A stretch of 63,326 bases of DNA from Halogeometricum pallidum JCM 14848 (lineage in GTDB: Archaea > Halobacteriota > Halobacteria > Halobacteriales > Haloferacaceae), in assembly GCF_000337095.1 (NCBI RefSeq), contig NZ_AOIV01000021.1:138083-201408 (forward strand), read 5' to 3'. The position numbers were made by a program, and so were the translations under genes. Below are positions 1 to 8,937 of the stretch, one piece after another. The notes beneath the pieces were generated by a model. It did no database searches. It was not told the DNA's origin and saw nothing but the letters and a program-made list of their open reading frames with translations. Each line of letters begins with the position of its first letter. Position 1 is the first letter of the stretch.

Positions 1-2106
1 GTTGGACTTCCCCATCGTCTTGTACTCGTCAGAGTCGGCGCTCCACTGGTAGACGTCCTGAACGTTGATCTCGTTGTTCTCGGCGTCGTAGTGGTTTATC
101 TCGGTGAGCGATTTGTTCCGACGCACCTTCCGGCCCTGTATTCGCGTCTGCGTCTGGACCGAGACGAGATCGAGCGACGTGAACAGCGACTTCGAGACGT
201 TGATCGGTTCGGTCGTGAAGCGCTTGAGCACCTCGCCGACGCTGTCGGCGTGGAACGTCGTCAGCGTCGTGTGGCCGGTACTCATCACCTGAAACAGCGT
301 CCGCCCCTCTTCGCCGCGGACCTCGCCCATGACGATGTAGTCGGGTCGCTGTCTGAGGGCGGCCTCCAGCAGGTCGAACTCGTCGATATCGCCCTTGTCG
401 CTCGTCCCGAAAGCGGGGCGGGTGATGGATGCGATCCAGTTTCGCTGGGGGAGTTCCACCTCCCGGGTGTCCTCGATAGAGACGATCTTCGTGTTGTTCG
501 GGATGAACAGCGACACCGCGTTCAGCGAGGTAGTCTTCCCGGAGGCGGTCCCGCCGGCAAAGATGAGCGACCGGTTGTTCTCGATGCAGAGCCACAGGAA
601 CGCCATCTGTTCGAGTGAGAACGTGTGCCAGTTGATGAGATCGACCGGCGTGAACGGCACGTCCTTGAACTGCCGGATGGTGTAGTTCGTCCCGTGGCCC
701 GAGACGGTCTTCCCGAGCGTGAGTTGCGCGCGCGACCCGTCGGGGAGCGTCGCGTCCACCTGCGGGCGACGCTGGCTGATCCCTTTGCCGGAGCGCTGAG
801 CGAGTTTGATCACGAAGTCGTCGAGTTCGCCCTCCCCGTGTTCGACGTTCGTGATGATCTGCTCGTAATCGGTGTGGTAGACGAACACCGGCGAGTTGTA
901 GCCGTCGCAGGAGATGTCCTCGACGTTGATGTCGTGTTTGATACCGTCGATGCGCTCGTACCCGAGGAAGTTCCGCTTCAGCAAGTAGAGCAGTTTGTGC
1001 ACCTGATACTCGGTCAGCGTGTCCGCGTCCTCCGCCAGAACGGCGGGTTCGGGTCTCGCAGCGATGCCGTCCAGTTCACCCTGCGTCTCGGTTTCGAAGG
1101 TGCTGTCGTCGTCGAGCAGGCGCAGCAGTTCCTCGATGCGTCGACGGGGATTCGAGAGCAGCGAGCTGCCGTCACCGTACAGGTCGTAGCGGTTCAGGAG
1201 TCGGTGCGTCTCGCGTTCGAGAACCCGCTCTCTGTCGGCGTCCGGCCCGCGGACGATGACGTCGTCGTCGGAGTACTTGATGGCGGTGCGGAGCTTCCCC
1301 GAGAGGAACGACATCAACGACTGTTCGATCTCGTTACGGTACGGCGATACGAGGTAGTACTTCTTCTCGTTCTCCCGAAGCGAGTGGAAGACGACGACGA
1401 AGCAGTAGGGCTTGTCCACCCAGTACCGCTCGACCTCGAAGAAGTGACCCTTCTTGTCCATCGACACCGCCTTCTCCAGGTCGTACCGATTGACCAACGT
1501 TGTGTGTCCGTCGAGCGTCGAGAAGAACACATCCTCGTCGAGTTCGGGGTGGACGTTGACCGTCCGCCTGTCGATGAGCGTTCGGACGTCGCGGGCAGCG
1601 TCCGCACCGCGGTCGAGTCTGTCGCCGAACGCGTCCGGGTCGAACCCGAGATGCGCTTCGGGACGGAACGGTACCACCTCGCCCTCTTCGCGGGGGAGCC
1701 GACCGTCCTCGTAGTAGTACTCCCACTTGAAGTGTTCCCACGTGTACTCGCCTTTGGTGACGGGCGTGTTCTCGATCAACCGGGCGAACCACCCGCGGAA
1801 CGTCTTCGCTCGGGTCGCCGCCAGTTCGATGCGGCCGGGGAGTTCGTCGGGGTCGAACCCGAGCCACTCGGCCGGGTCGAACGCCACGGCACTCCAGTCG
1901 GGCGAGGACGGCGACGTCGGGTCGCGGGGTCGAAGTCCGAACCACCCGCCGTTCGACTTCGAGTCCGTCTTTACGTCGCGGTAGGCCGCGGCCACGTCTT
2001 CGCCGTGCCCGTGTTCCCGCATGAACTGGGCCCAGGTGTACGCGCCGACGGTGACGGGTGCCTCCGCTTCTTCTCGGACGTCCGTCCACCGAGAGTCAGT
2101 ACTCAT
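1..2106 (-). CDS. Type II/IV secretion (pilus assembly) ATPase, 3' end outside window
   Basis: Hexameric ATPase of the GspE/PilB/TadA (VirB11-like) family that powers assembly of archaeal type IV pili on the cytoplasmic face. About 702 residues are visible and the reading frame is still open at base 1. Walker A GGTASGKTT is near residues 518-526, and the Walker B-like stretch IVMGEVRGEE near 591-600 is followed by the STGHTT His-box. The first ~250 residues form an archaeal-specific N-terminal extension. The start ATG (2104-2106) has a GAGGTGGT ribosome-binding sequence just upstream and overlaps the stop of a 39-codon ORF (ATGA). The partner membrane platform (PilC/TadC) would be expected beyond the left edge. 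An AT-rich stretch at 2277-2320 could carry the minus-strand promoter. Family assignment is confident; the pilus it builds is not known. Confidence 0.93.
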   Translation of the reverse strand, partial: MSTDSRWTDVREEAEAPVTVGAYTWAQFMREHGHGEDVAAAYRDVKTDSKSNGGWFGLRPRDPTSPSSPDWSAVAFDPAEWLGFDPDELPGRIELAATRAKTFRGWFARLIENTPVTKGEYTWEHFKWEYYYEDGRLPREEGEVVPFRPEAHLGFDPDAFGDRLDRGADAARDVRTLIDRRTVNVHPELDEDVFFSTLDGHTTLVNRYDLEKAVSMDKKGHFFEVERYWVDKPYCFVVVFHSLRENEKKYYLVSPYRNEIEQSLMSFLSGKLRTAIKYSDDDVIVRGPDADRERVLERETHRLLNRYDLYGDGSSLLSNPRRRIEELLRLLDDDSTFETETQGELDGIAARPEPAVLAEDADTLTEYQVHKLLYLLKRNFLGYERIDGIKHDINVEDISCDGYNSPVFVYHTDYEQIITNVEHGEGELDDFVIKLAQRSGKGISQRRPQVDATLPDGSRAQLTLGKTVSGHGTNYTIRQFKDVPFTPVDLINWHTFSLEQMAFLWLCIENNRSLIFAGGTASGKTTSLNAVSLFIPNNTKIVSIEDTREVELPQRNWIASITRPAFGTSDKGDIDEFDLLEAALRQRPDYIVMGEVRGEEGRTLFQVMSTGHTTLTTFHADSVGEVLKRFTTEPINVSKSLFTSLDLVSVQTQTRIQGRKVRRNKSLTEINHYDAENNEINVQDVYQWSADSDEYKTMGKSN

Positions 2107-2222
2107 GCCGGCACCACCTCGGCAACGGACCGATAGGCCCCTCCCTCTTGTCCGCTCCGTGCGAGGCGACTCAGAGCGTCTGAATCCCCCGTCCGAAGCT
2201 GTTTTCGAATGTTCGTGTCCAT
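2103..2222 (-). CDS. Small ORF translationally coupled to the pilus ATPase
   Basis: A 39-codon ORF, too short for routine ORF lists, beginning MDTNIRKQLRTGDSDAL. Its TGA overlaps the ATG of the secretion ATPase (ATGA), and the ATPase ribosome-binding site lies inside its last codons. The product is charged and helical-looking, with no membrane segment. It may be a real small protein of the pilus operon or a leader peptide that couples translation. I recognise no family. The overlap is the main argument; conservation is untested. Confidence 0.4.
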   Translation of the reverse strand: MDTNIRKQLRTGDSDALSRLARSGQEGGAYRSVAEVVPA

Positions 2223-2366
2223 AGCTCTCTTTAGACGCCGGTCCGGTCGCAGTCGTCTCAGCGTCTCTACTGCAAGGTAGAAATGTAGTTAGATTGTAAT
2301 AGTAAGAATAACTGAACGAAACGGGTTGTTAAACGGTCACAAGGTCCCGGGAACGCTGCGACCGGC

Positions 2367-2990
2367 TCAGACGATGTTTCGACTGACGTCGACGTCGACG
2401 TCGGTCGTCAGCGTGAGTTTGATGACGTCTTCGAGCGCCTCTCCGCCCCGGAACTTCGGAACCGTGAGATAGTTCTCGACGACGTCGCCGCGCCGTTCCG
2501 TCGAGAGCTCGAACACCAAATCGGCGACGTACTCGGTCGTGTCGCGGTGCGCTGGAACCTGCCGACCGTTCAGACAGTGGAGAAACCCGACTGCGTTCGC
2601 CGCGTCGAGACCGTCGCGGAGGTCGTTCAAGAACGACCAGTACCGCGCCGCGGGAAGCGCCTCGAACACTTCCATCGGGTCGACGACGAGCGTCGATGCG
2701 TCGGGCAGTGCATCGAGCAGACGGAGGACCATCTCCGGTTCGGTCGGGTCGACGGACGTGACGACGATGTCGTCGCGGGCCCGCCGCAACCCGACCATCG
2801 CGGAGTCGACGTCGTCGACGGCGCGCACCGGGCTGACGTACAGCGTCGGCCGAGCGGTCGCGATCTCGTACAGCAGCAGTTCGGACTGGCTGGCGGGAGG
2901 TGCCAGCACGGCGGTGAGACTCCCGCGGGGGACGCCACCGGACAGTCGTCTGTCGAGTAGCTCGATGCCTGTCTCGAATCGACCGCTCAT
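2367..2990 (-). CDS. RecA-fold HTR-like regulatory protein
   Basis: 207-residue protein of the RecA/KaiC/RAD55-like fold, often annotated as 'HTR-like protein' in haloarchaea and found beside pilus secretion genes. It opens with RFETGIELLDRRLSGGVPRG, the usual KaiC-type lead-in. The place of the P-loop reads VLAPPASQSE, with no GKT/GKS lysine, so ATP hydrolysis by a classical Walker A is unlikely. A Walker B-like strand (TLVVDPMEV) follows. The start was set at 2990 because of GGAGG about nine bases upstream; an in-frame extension to 3080 lacks such a site. It sits upstream of the pilus ATPase on the same strand and is probably a regulator or assembly partner (inference from context). Confidence 0.75.
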   Translation of the reverse strand: MSGRFETGIELLDRRLSGGVPRGSLTAVLAPPASQSELLLYEIATARPTLYVSPVRAVDDVDSAMVGLRRARDDIVVTSVDPTEPEMVLRLLDALPDASTLVVDPMEVFEALPAARYWSFLNDLRDGLDAANAVGFLHCLNGRQVPAHRDTTEYVADLVFELSTERRGDVVENYLTVPKFRGGEALEDVIKLTLTTDVDVDVSRNIV

Positions 2991-3527
2991 ACGCCGGCCT
3001 CCGCTGGGGTGCGCGAGTCGCACCGACCTCGTCGCATCACAGTATTGTCTCGCATGCGTGAGAGGACGTACGAAGAACATCCGTATTGTTACACATCAGA
3101 TTCTTTTGGTTAGTGTACTGGTTAGAGTCGTGCGCATCGTTCACGCGCGTATGGAACTGCAGGACGGATTGTGCGGTCGAACCGGACCGGCGCGAACGTT
3201 CGGTCTATCGGGGTAGAATGGGTGTAATGGCCCATTGAGCGGTGAATCCAATTCTTGGTGAACGTTAACGAGTCACGTATGTGTCGGCGGAGTGGGCTAA
3301 ACGTGTGATTCTGTAAAAATTATAATTTCAATTACAATGGTGGTATCGGTCATCGATGGAATCACACCGATGAGCCGAACAGGACGGCAGCACACGAACG
3401 CGAACTGGGGTGGGGCGCGAGGCGTCCACACCCGGGTGGTAACTGGGGGGCGGGGTCAGATCCGCTCGTCTGGGTGCGTTCCGTCGTCGTCTCCGTCTGG
3501 CCGCACCCGGTGTGTGAGAAACCAACC
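2991..3527. other. Intergenic region with AT-rich promoter-like stretch
   Basis: No convincing gene on either strand between the divergent HTR-like gene and the pilin. A clear drop in GC at 3313-3338 (contains TTATAATTTC) is the best TATA candidate for plus-strand transcription. It would give a leader of roughly 170-180 bases before the pilin ATG, so another start site closer to the gene is possible. Confidence 0.4.
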
Positions 3528-3938
3528 ATGAAGCTATTCGAAACCTTCCGAACGGACGACCGGGCAGTCTCCCCTGTCCTCGGTGTCGCACTGCTGATCG
3601 CCATGACCGTCATCCTCGCGGGTGTCGTCGGTTACGTCGCCCTCGGCGTCGATGCCGACAGCGCGAACGCGCCGCAGGTGAGTCTCAAGTTCAAACAGGA
3701 CGCAGACGCAGGGACGGTCACGATGTACCACAAGGGCGGTGACGCCCTCGCTGCCGGCGAAGTCATCGTGAAGACAGACAACGCATCGGCGGATCCGGAC
3801 GACCCCGGAGCCCTCGCGACCGGTGACAGCTACAAAGTTGTCACCGTTGGTGCCACCACTGGCGACGTCGTCAGCATCGTCTGGCAGGACCCCAGCAGCG
3901 ACCGCGAAGTGCTCCTCGCCGAGTACACGGTGGAGTAA
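3528..3938 (+). CDS. Archaeal type IV pilin (PilA-like)
   Basis: 136-residue secreted pilin. A short charged N terminus (MKLFETFRTDDRA) is followed by VSPVLGVALLIAMTVILAG, the haloarchaeal class III prepilin pattern in which a PibD-type peptidase cuts before the hydrophobic assembly helix. The remaining ~95 residues are a small acidic beta-rich domain. The start was set at 3528 because the prepilin signal begins there; the longer in-frame extension adds only arginine-poor non-signal sequence. It lies upstream of a second secreted pilin-like protein and divergent from the pilus ATPase operon, so it is a likely substrate of that machine. Confidence 0.88.
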   Translation: MKLFETFRTDDRAVSPVLGVALLIAMTVILAGVVGYVALGVDADSANAPQVSLKFKQDADAGTVTMYHKGGDALAAGEVIVKTDNASADPDDPGALATGDSYKVVTVGATTGDVVSIVWQDPSSDREVLLAEYTVE

Positions 3939-4021
3939 TCCACTAAACTACCCTTCAACGCACAGCCTTTCGACCACCCGTTCGCGTGACGCGAACGACA
4001 TTCGGTCCCACTCATATTACG

Positions 4022-5866
4022 ATGATACCCAACGTACCCACGCAGCGACAGTTTGATACAGAGAGGGACGGGGTCCGACGACGATTCGCTCGTCGCGTCC
4101 GACCGTCCGTGAGCGGGATCGACCGCCGACGAACGGGCGACGACAGAGGACAGTCCGAGGTTCTCGGATTCATCCTCCTGACGGCCGTCGTCGTCTTCGC
4201 GTCGAGCATGCTCGTCGTCTACGGGAGCATGGCCATCAGCGGACAGGAAGACGTCGCCGCCGTCTCCCACGCCGAACGCGGCCTCGACCAGTTCGACGCG
4301 CGCGCGAGTCAGGTCGCCCTCGGTGGGTCGTCCGTCCAGCAGGTCGATTTAGCGAGTCTCGACAACCTCGGGCACGCCTACACCGACGACGACGGCTGGG
4401 TCGCCGTGACCCTCCGCCCCGAGTCTGGCGCGCCGACGGAGGTGGTGAACGGGTCGCTCGGAAGCGTCTTCTACCGACGCGGCGAGACGACCGTGGCGTA
4501 CCAAGGCGGGGGAATCTGGCGCGCCGACGGCGAGGGAACGACCATGCTCTCGCGTCCGGAGTTTCACTACACCGAGGGGACGTTGACGATACCCGTCGTC
4601 TCCGTCGACGGTGACACGGGCCTGACCGACCGCGTGTACGTGCGCAAGAACGGCACGTCGACGCGGGCGTTCCCGGACCGGAGTCGCGACCTGCACAACA
4701 AACTCGAGAGCGGACGGGTCGAGGTCACCGTCCAGAGCGACTACTACGAGGCGTGGGGCCGATACTTCGAGGACAGTACGGACGGCGTCGTGACGTACGA
4801 CCACGACGCCGAAGCGGTGACGGTAGTCTTCTTCGCGCTTCCCGACGTTCGGAAGTACGATGTGGGTATCGTCGCCACCTCCGGAACGGGCGAACTACGG
4901 GTCGCCGGAACCGGAGCCTACGTCGACAGTTACGACTCGACGCAGGGCGAGTACGCCGCCACGAAGTCGCTCAACGGGTCGATGCGGATTTCCGGTGACG
5001 TGTACACCACCGGTGACTCTCGCATCGACGGGGACGTCACCTCCGGCGGCATCGTCAACCTCGACGGGAGTTCGCAGATAAACGGCAACGTCCAGTGGAC
5101 CGACGAACCCGAACCCGATGCGACGGAGCGATCGAAGATTAGCGGGACGGTGACGAAGATTGACGGCATCGAGAGCGTCGATCCGATCGATAGCTTCGTG
5201 CGCGCGTATACGGACCGTATCCGCGCCGACGCCGACAACGACCAGACCCCGTATATCACCGACAACGAGCTCTCGGTTCCGGGGACGACCGCCGAACTCG
5301 GGCCGGGAGACTACTACCTCGAGAGCCTCAACCTCGAGGGCGACGAGACGCTCGTACTGAACACGACCGACGGAAACGTCAGAGTCGCAGTCCGCGACTG
5401 GGTGAATCTCGACTCGGGGAACATACGCGTCGTGGGCGACGGTACCGCCCACGTCGTCGTCGCGAGCGAGGCCACGACGAGGGCCCAAGTGACCGGCGAA
5501 GGGTCGAAAGACGTGCACTTCCACGTCGGCAAGTCCTCGAGTGTCCACATCCCCGGCGAGAAGGCGAACCGGCTCGTCGTCTTCGGCCCCCGTCACTTCA
5601 GCGCGACCGTTACAGGGTCGAACGCGAATCCGGCGTCGTTCGACGGCGTCATCTTCGCGCCGGCCGGCGAGACCGGTACGGGATATCTCTACGTCAAACA
5701 GGGGGACGTCTACGGACTCGTCATGACGGGGAACCTGACCGCCGGACAGTACGGCGCAGTCCACTACGACCGTGGCCTCGATAACACGCTAACAGATGAT
5801 TCGACGCTCTCGGAACTCGAGTACCTACACGTCTCCGTCCACCGCCTGCTGGTGAAGAGCGCCTGA
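4022..5866 (+). CDS. Large pilin-like surface protein with beta-helical repeats
   Basis: 614 residues from the ATG at 4022. A long basic leader ends in DDRGQSEVLGFILLTAVVVF (about residues 41-60), a type IV pilin-like signal and assembly helix. The body resembles DUF7289-type haloarchaeal secreted proteins. The stretch around residues 315-375 has polymer-forming/bactofilin-like turns (ISGDV, IDGDV, INGNV repeats), which suggests a right-handed beta-helix. No enzyme motif is seen. An in-frame GTG at 3986 is an alternative start, and neither start has a clear ribosome-binding site. Position directly after the pilin suggests a minor pilin or adhesin tip. Function is inferred; the signal and repeats are seen. 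Confidence 0.75.
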   Translation: MIPNVPTQRQFDTERDGVRRRFARRVRPSVSGIDRRRTGDDRGQSEVLGFILLTAVVVFASSMLVVYGSMAISGQEDVAAVSHAERGLDQFDARASQVALGGSSVQQVDLASLDNLGHAYTDDDGWVAVTLRPESGAPTEVVNGSLGSVFYRRGETTVAYQGGGIWRADGEGTTMLSRPEFHYTEGTLTIPVVSVDGDTGLTDRVYVRKNGTSTRAFPDRSRDLHNKLESGRVEVTVQSDYYEAWGRYFEDSTDGVVTYDHDAEAVTVVFFALPDVRKYDVGIVATSGTGELRVAGTGAYVDSYDSTQGEYAATKSLNGSMRISGDVYTTGDSRIDGDVTSGGIVNLDGSSQINGNVQWTDEPEPDATERSKISGTVTKIDGIESVDPIDSFVRAYTDRIRADADNDQTPYITDNELSVPGTTAELGPGDYYLESLNLEGDETLVLNTTDGNVRVAVRDWVNLDSGNIRVVGDGTAHVVVASEATTRAQVTGEGSKDVHFHVGKSSSVHIPGEKANRLVVFGPRHFSATVTGSNANPASFDGVIFAPAGETGTGYLYVKQGDVYGLVMTGNLTAGQYGAVHYDRGLDNTLTDDSTLSELEYLHVSVHRLLVKSA

Positions 5867-5897
5867 GCCCCTCGGGGTGACGGAGACGATTCCTTTC

Positions 5898-6962
5898 TTA
5901 CTCGAATTCCTCGGTGTCGTCCCGTTCGACGCCGGAGAACTCGAGAACGTAGTCCGCCCCGAACGCTTCGCTCGGCGTGTGGAAGCCGGCGGCGACGTCG
6001 CCGTCGAGCACCCGTCCCGCGGCGTCGACGGCGGTTTCGGCGGTAAGGTCGTACGTATCGGGTGTTCGGAGGCCGGCCGACGCGGTGTCGCCGTCCGCGT
6101 TCTCGACTTCGGCGGCGATGCGATTGTGACTCTGTGCGCGCTCGGCCGCGGTCGGTCCCTCGACGACGGCGTCGACCACCGCTTGGAGGGCGGACTGGAC
6201 GGGCCCCCAGCCGAGAATCCCCGAGAATCCACGGGCGCGCTTCATGGCCGTCTGCGCGTACTCGGGGACCGTCGCGTAGGTTTCGACGTTCGGAATCCCC
6301 GTCGAATGGTAGGCCGTCGAGACTTCCCCCCAGGGGACGGTGACGGCCGACTTGGCCTCGCCCTCGAAGCTGAACTCGCGGCGCTTCCACGCGAGCGGGA
6401 CGCTTCGAAGTCGACCGTCCTCGCGAACCGCTCCGGGGTCGCCGGCCTGTTCGAGGATGGCCTTCACCGTGCCGGGCGAGAAGGTGCCGAGGCCATCGAT
6501 CGCGACTCGGAGATGGGTCGGGTCCTCGACCTGCTCTGTGAGGTAGCTCGTCAGGCAGTTCGTCGGAACGACGTCGAAACCGACGGCGGGCAGGAGAGTG
6601 ATACCGGCATCGCTCGCCTCTCCGTCGCGTTCGGCAGTTTCCTCGAGTACGTCGTACCGCCCGGCGATATCGAGGTACTCCGTTCCCGTTTCGATGCAGG
6701 CGTCGATGAGCGGCCGAGCGGTCGCCGAGAACGGGCCGGCGCAGTTCAGGACCGCGTCGGCGTCGGCGATGCGATTCTCGACGACTTCGGGGTGTTCGAG
6801 GCTGAACGTCCGGTTCTCGAGTCCGTAGTCGGTCGCCTGCGCCTCGAGCGGTTCCGCTCGGCGACCGGCCAGTATCGGCTCGAAGCCTCGGTCGACGGCC
6901 GTTTTCGCGATCAGCGACCCGGTGTAGCCGTACGCACCGTAGAGCAGGAGTTCCTCGGTCAT
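5898..6962 (-). CDS. Saccharopine-dehydrogenase-like reductase (trans-acting enoyl reductase family)
   Basis: 354 residues. The N terminus MTEELLLYGAYGYTGSLIAK has the Rossmann GxxGxTG pattern of saccharopine dehydrogenase-like/trans-acting enoyl reductase proteins, followed by DADAVLNCAGPF, which is diagnostic of the family. Members reduce lipid or polyketide intermediates, or are of unknown substrate, using NAD(P)H. The start at 6962 is chosen because the Rossmann strand begins immediately after it; an in-frame ATG at 6998 adds 12 residues. It converges with the pilin-like gene and is monocistronic. The specific substrate cannot be told from sequence. Confidence 0.82.
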   Translation of the reverse strand: MTEELLLYGAYGYTGSLIAKTAVDRGFEPILAGRRAEPLEAQATDYGLENRTFSLEHPEVVENRIADADAVLNCAGPFSATARPLIDACIETGTEYLDIAGRYDVLEETAERDGEASDAGITLLPAVGFDVVPTNCLTSYLTEQVEDPTHLRVAIDGLGTFSPGTVKAILEQAGDPGAVREDGRLRSVPLAWKRREFSFEGEAKSAVTVPWGEVSTAYHSTGIPNVETYATVPEYAQTAMKRARGFSGILGWGPVQSALQAVVDAVVEGPTAAERAQSHNRIAAEVENADGDTASAGLRTPDTYDLTAETAVDAAGRVLDGDVAAGFHTPSEAFGADYVLEFSGVERDDTEEFE

Positions 6963-7513
6963 AGGGTAACTGGGAGTCGGTGTCCGGATAGGTCTCATGG
7001 CAGAACGCCGAGCAGAGCGGTCGTGGCTGAAAAGAGGTTGACGTCCCGCTGATTCTGTTTTATCTGGGACGGCGAGTATGAGATTTTCAGTGTCCCGCCG
7101 ACGGAGTCCCACATTGGTAGTCGTAGATATCCGCCGAGCCGCGAGTCGAGAGCGCTCTTCCGTGGTCGTTCCGGGCGGGTCTCCACTACCAGTGCACACC
7201 GCGCCGTTATCTGCTGGCAGAGACGCTGATAGGCTAGCGAGGTACGATGTCGCCACTCTCACAGGAAGTGTGCCAACTCCCAAACCGCGCCCCACGATAT
7301 GGGGTGCCTCTGAGCAATGGGAGCTGGTGCGAACTGTTATCAGACAGCATCTTTGATAGGTGTTTCTACTGTCCGTTATACGACTACCTCATCCCGTAGT
7401 CAAATCACATAGTCTGTTTTAAATCATGGTCGAGATCCGTAATTTACCCATTCGAATGGTAAGAATGCGAAACTGCTAAATGCTCCTTCATCATTCTACT
7501 AAATGGGGATTGG
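6963..7513. other. Intergenic region without recognisable gene
   Basis: About 550 bases with falling GC toward 7360-7500. Short ORFs here are low-complexity shadows. The AT-rich run near 7405-7470 probably carries the promoter of the small zinc-ribbon gene that follows. Confidence 0.4.
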
Positions 7514-7729
7514 ATGGGTCAATCAACGAATATACCGGAAACTGCGGAATCGACAGTGATGTCCTGCTCGACGTGTGGGGGCGCACGCCAACACCGGGTC
7601 ACGGCGACACTCAAGTCATCACCCCCCGATCAGAGGGTGATCACAGATGGTGGGCACCCACCTGAACAGCAGGTTAAAATTCTGAAGTGCAACGGTTGCG
7701 GGGACTGGGTACGGGTCAAAGTAGCCTGA
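7514..7729 (+). CDS. Small zinc beta-ribbon protein
   Basis: 71-residue protein with two zinc knuckles, CSTCGG near residue 18 and CNGCGD near residue 59. Together they form a four-cysteine zinc ribbon around a variable loop. Haloarchaeal genomes carry many such stand-alone ribbons of unknown role, possibly nucleic-acid binding or protein-protein adaptors. The ATG follows a GGGGATT stretch. No operon partner. The fold is supported by the cysteine pattern; the function is unknown. Confidence 0.7.
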   Translation: MGQSTNIPETAESTVMSCSTCGGARQHRVTATLKSSPPDQRVITDGGHPPEQQVKILKCNGCGDWVRVKVA

Positions 7730-8158
7730 AACCCCTGGCGGAATCTTTGCGTCGTACTCATCTCTTCGGACTGGAGAGCGAAGGATACGTTTCTCGGAGC
7801 TGAGATATGAGTGAGGTCTTGTAGAGCGATATGCTTCTGATACCGTCCTCACTCATCTTGTTTCGTATCGGATTCCCCGCTGTACTCCCGTATGAGCGGC
7901 CGTAGATAGAATCGCGCACGGATTGGAAAGGATATTGACGCCGACACGCAACGTGGTTGGGGCCCCGAACGATCAGTAAGTGAAGCCGTAGTCCGCGCGG
8001 TCGTAGGCCCGGACGCAAGCCCCTATCCACCATCGTACCGGTGTTCCTCGCACAGCCTCTACCGTCCGATTCAGGCGCCTGGGACCCGGTGAGACTACGT
8101 TCCGCTCGAAGAACGGGTTGGCGGACGCGATTGCCGTCCCATCGCCGTCCGCGGTCGC
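7730..8158. other. Intergenic region, no supported gene
   Basis: ORFs on both strands in this stretch are basic, Arg/Pro-rich and lack the acidic bias of the neighbouring proteins, so I treat them as chance. No repeats or inverted repeats of note were seen. Confidence 0.4.
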
Positions 8159-8467
8159 TCAGAACAGCGGGTCGGGTTCGTCACCGGCCACGGGGTCGAC
8201 GCCGATCGCCGCAGCGATCACCTCGAGTTCGTCTTTCGAGAAGTTGCCCTCGTCCGCCGCGTCGATATCCTCTGTGAGGCCGACGGCAACGCGGATCTGT
8301 TGACGCATCTTCTGTGTCGACTCGGTCGGAGTCTCCGTCGTGGTGATATCCAGTGTCGCACAGAGCGCCCCGAGTTCCTCTTTCGTGAACGGCGCCGTGA
8401 CGTCTCGCTTGAACCGCCCGACGCCACCGCGAATCCCGTTTCGAATGTCGTGTTTCGTCACACCCAT
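8159..8467 (-). CDS. Haloarchaeal hypothetical protein with duplicated helical motif
   Basis: 102 residues, soluble and acidic toward the C terminus. Two segments resemble each other: FTKEELGALCATLDI in the first half and FSKDELEVIAAAIGV near the end. This suggests an internally duplicated helix-loop-helix. No enzyme motif and no membrane segment. The start at 8467 is preferred because the upstream in-frame extension is Arg/Trp-rich and unlike a haloarchaeal protein. The gene stands alone between two gene-poor stretches. The family is not recognised. Confidence 0.6.
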   Translation of the reverse strand: MGVTKHDIRNGIRGGVGRFKRDVTAPFTKEELGALCATLDITTTETPTESTQKMRQQIRVAVGLTEDIDAADEGNFSKDELEVIAAAIGVDPVAGDEPDPLF

Positions 8468-8644
8468 ACGCCCTGTCTCGGTCGGTGTCGACAAAAGCCA
8501 CGTGGACCACCGCCACTCCGCACACTCGTATCGACCCCCGCAATCGCATTCGCGTCGCCTCCTCAACCCCGACATCAGTCTCTCCCCGACGAACCCGACT
8601 CGACGGCGCCAAAGAACTACGAGTTCCTCCGACTACCGCCGCTC

Positions 8645-8797
8645 TCACGACGTCTCGATACGCTCTTCGAGATCGGCCAGACGGGGAGGCAGCGTCTCGA
8701 TGACGTCGGACCACTGGACGTTCTGAGCATCGGGACAACGGTCCGCGTGATCAACCAGCGGGTGATGCGAAACGACCGACAGCCGGTGACCGCCATC
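8645..8797 (-). pseudogene. Probable C-terminal fragment of a decayed gene
   Basis: The last ~50 codons of a longer open frame read DGGHRLSVVSHHPLVDHADR and then a stretch ending LADLEERIETS before a stop. This part has protein-like, acidic haloarchaeal composition, whereas the upstream part of the frame is Arg/Ser-rich and implausible, and there is no start codon at the boundary. I read it as the tail of a truncated gene. Family not identified; the evidence is composition only. Confidence 0.3.
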
Positions 8798-8937
8798 CGA
8801 TGACGTTTTGCGCGGCCGTATCGAACACCACTGAGAGACCTCCTGTCCGGATAGGAATCCGACGCCGCGACTCCTGAATCGACTCCGGGAAGACCGACGT
8901 GTCACGATGCCAGAGACGGCAGTGAGTCCACGACGAT

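Noticed and set aside
625-2136. A 503-codon plus-strand open frame
   Set aside because: Antisense to the secretion ATPase, whose Walker motifs are on the minus strand.
7758-8033. A 91-codon minus-strand frame
   Set aside because: Basic and Arg/Pro-rich with no family pattern; haloarchaeal proteins in this window are acidic.
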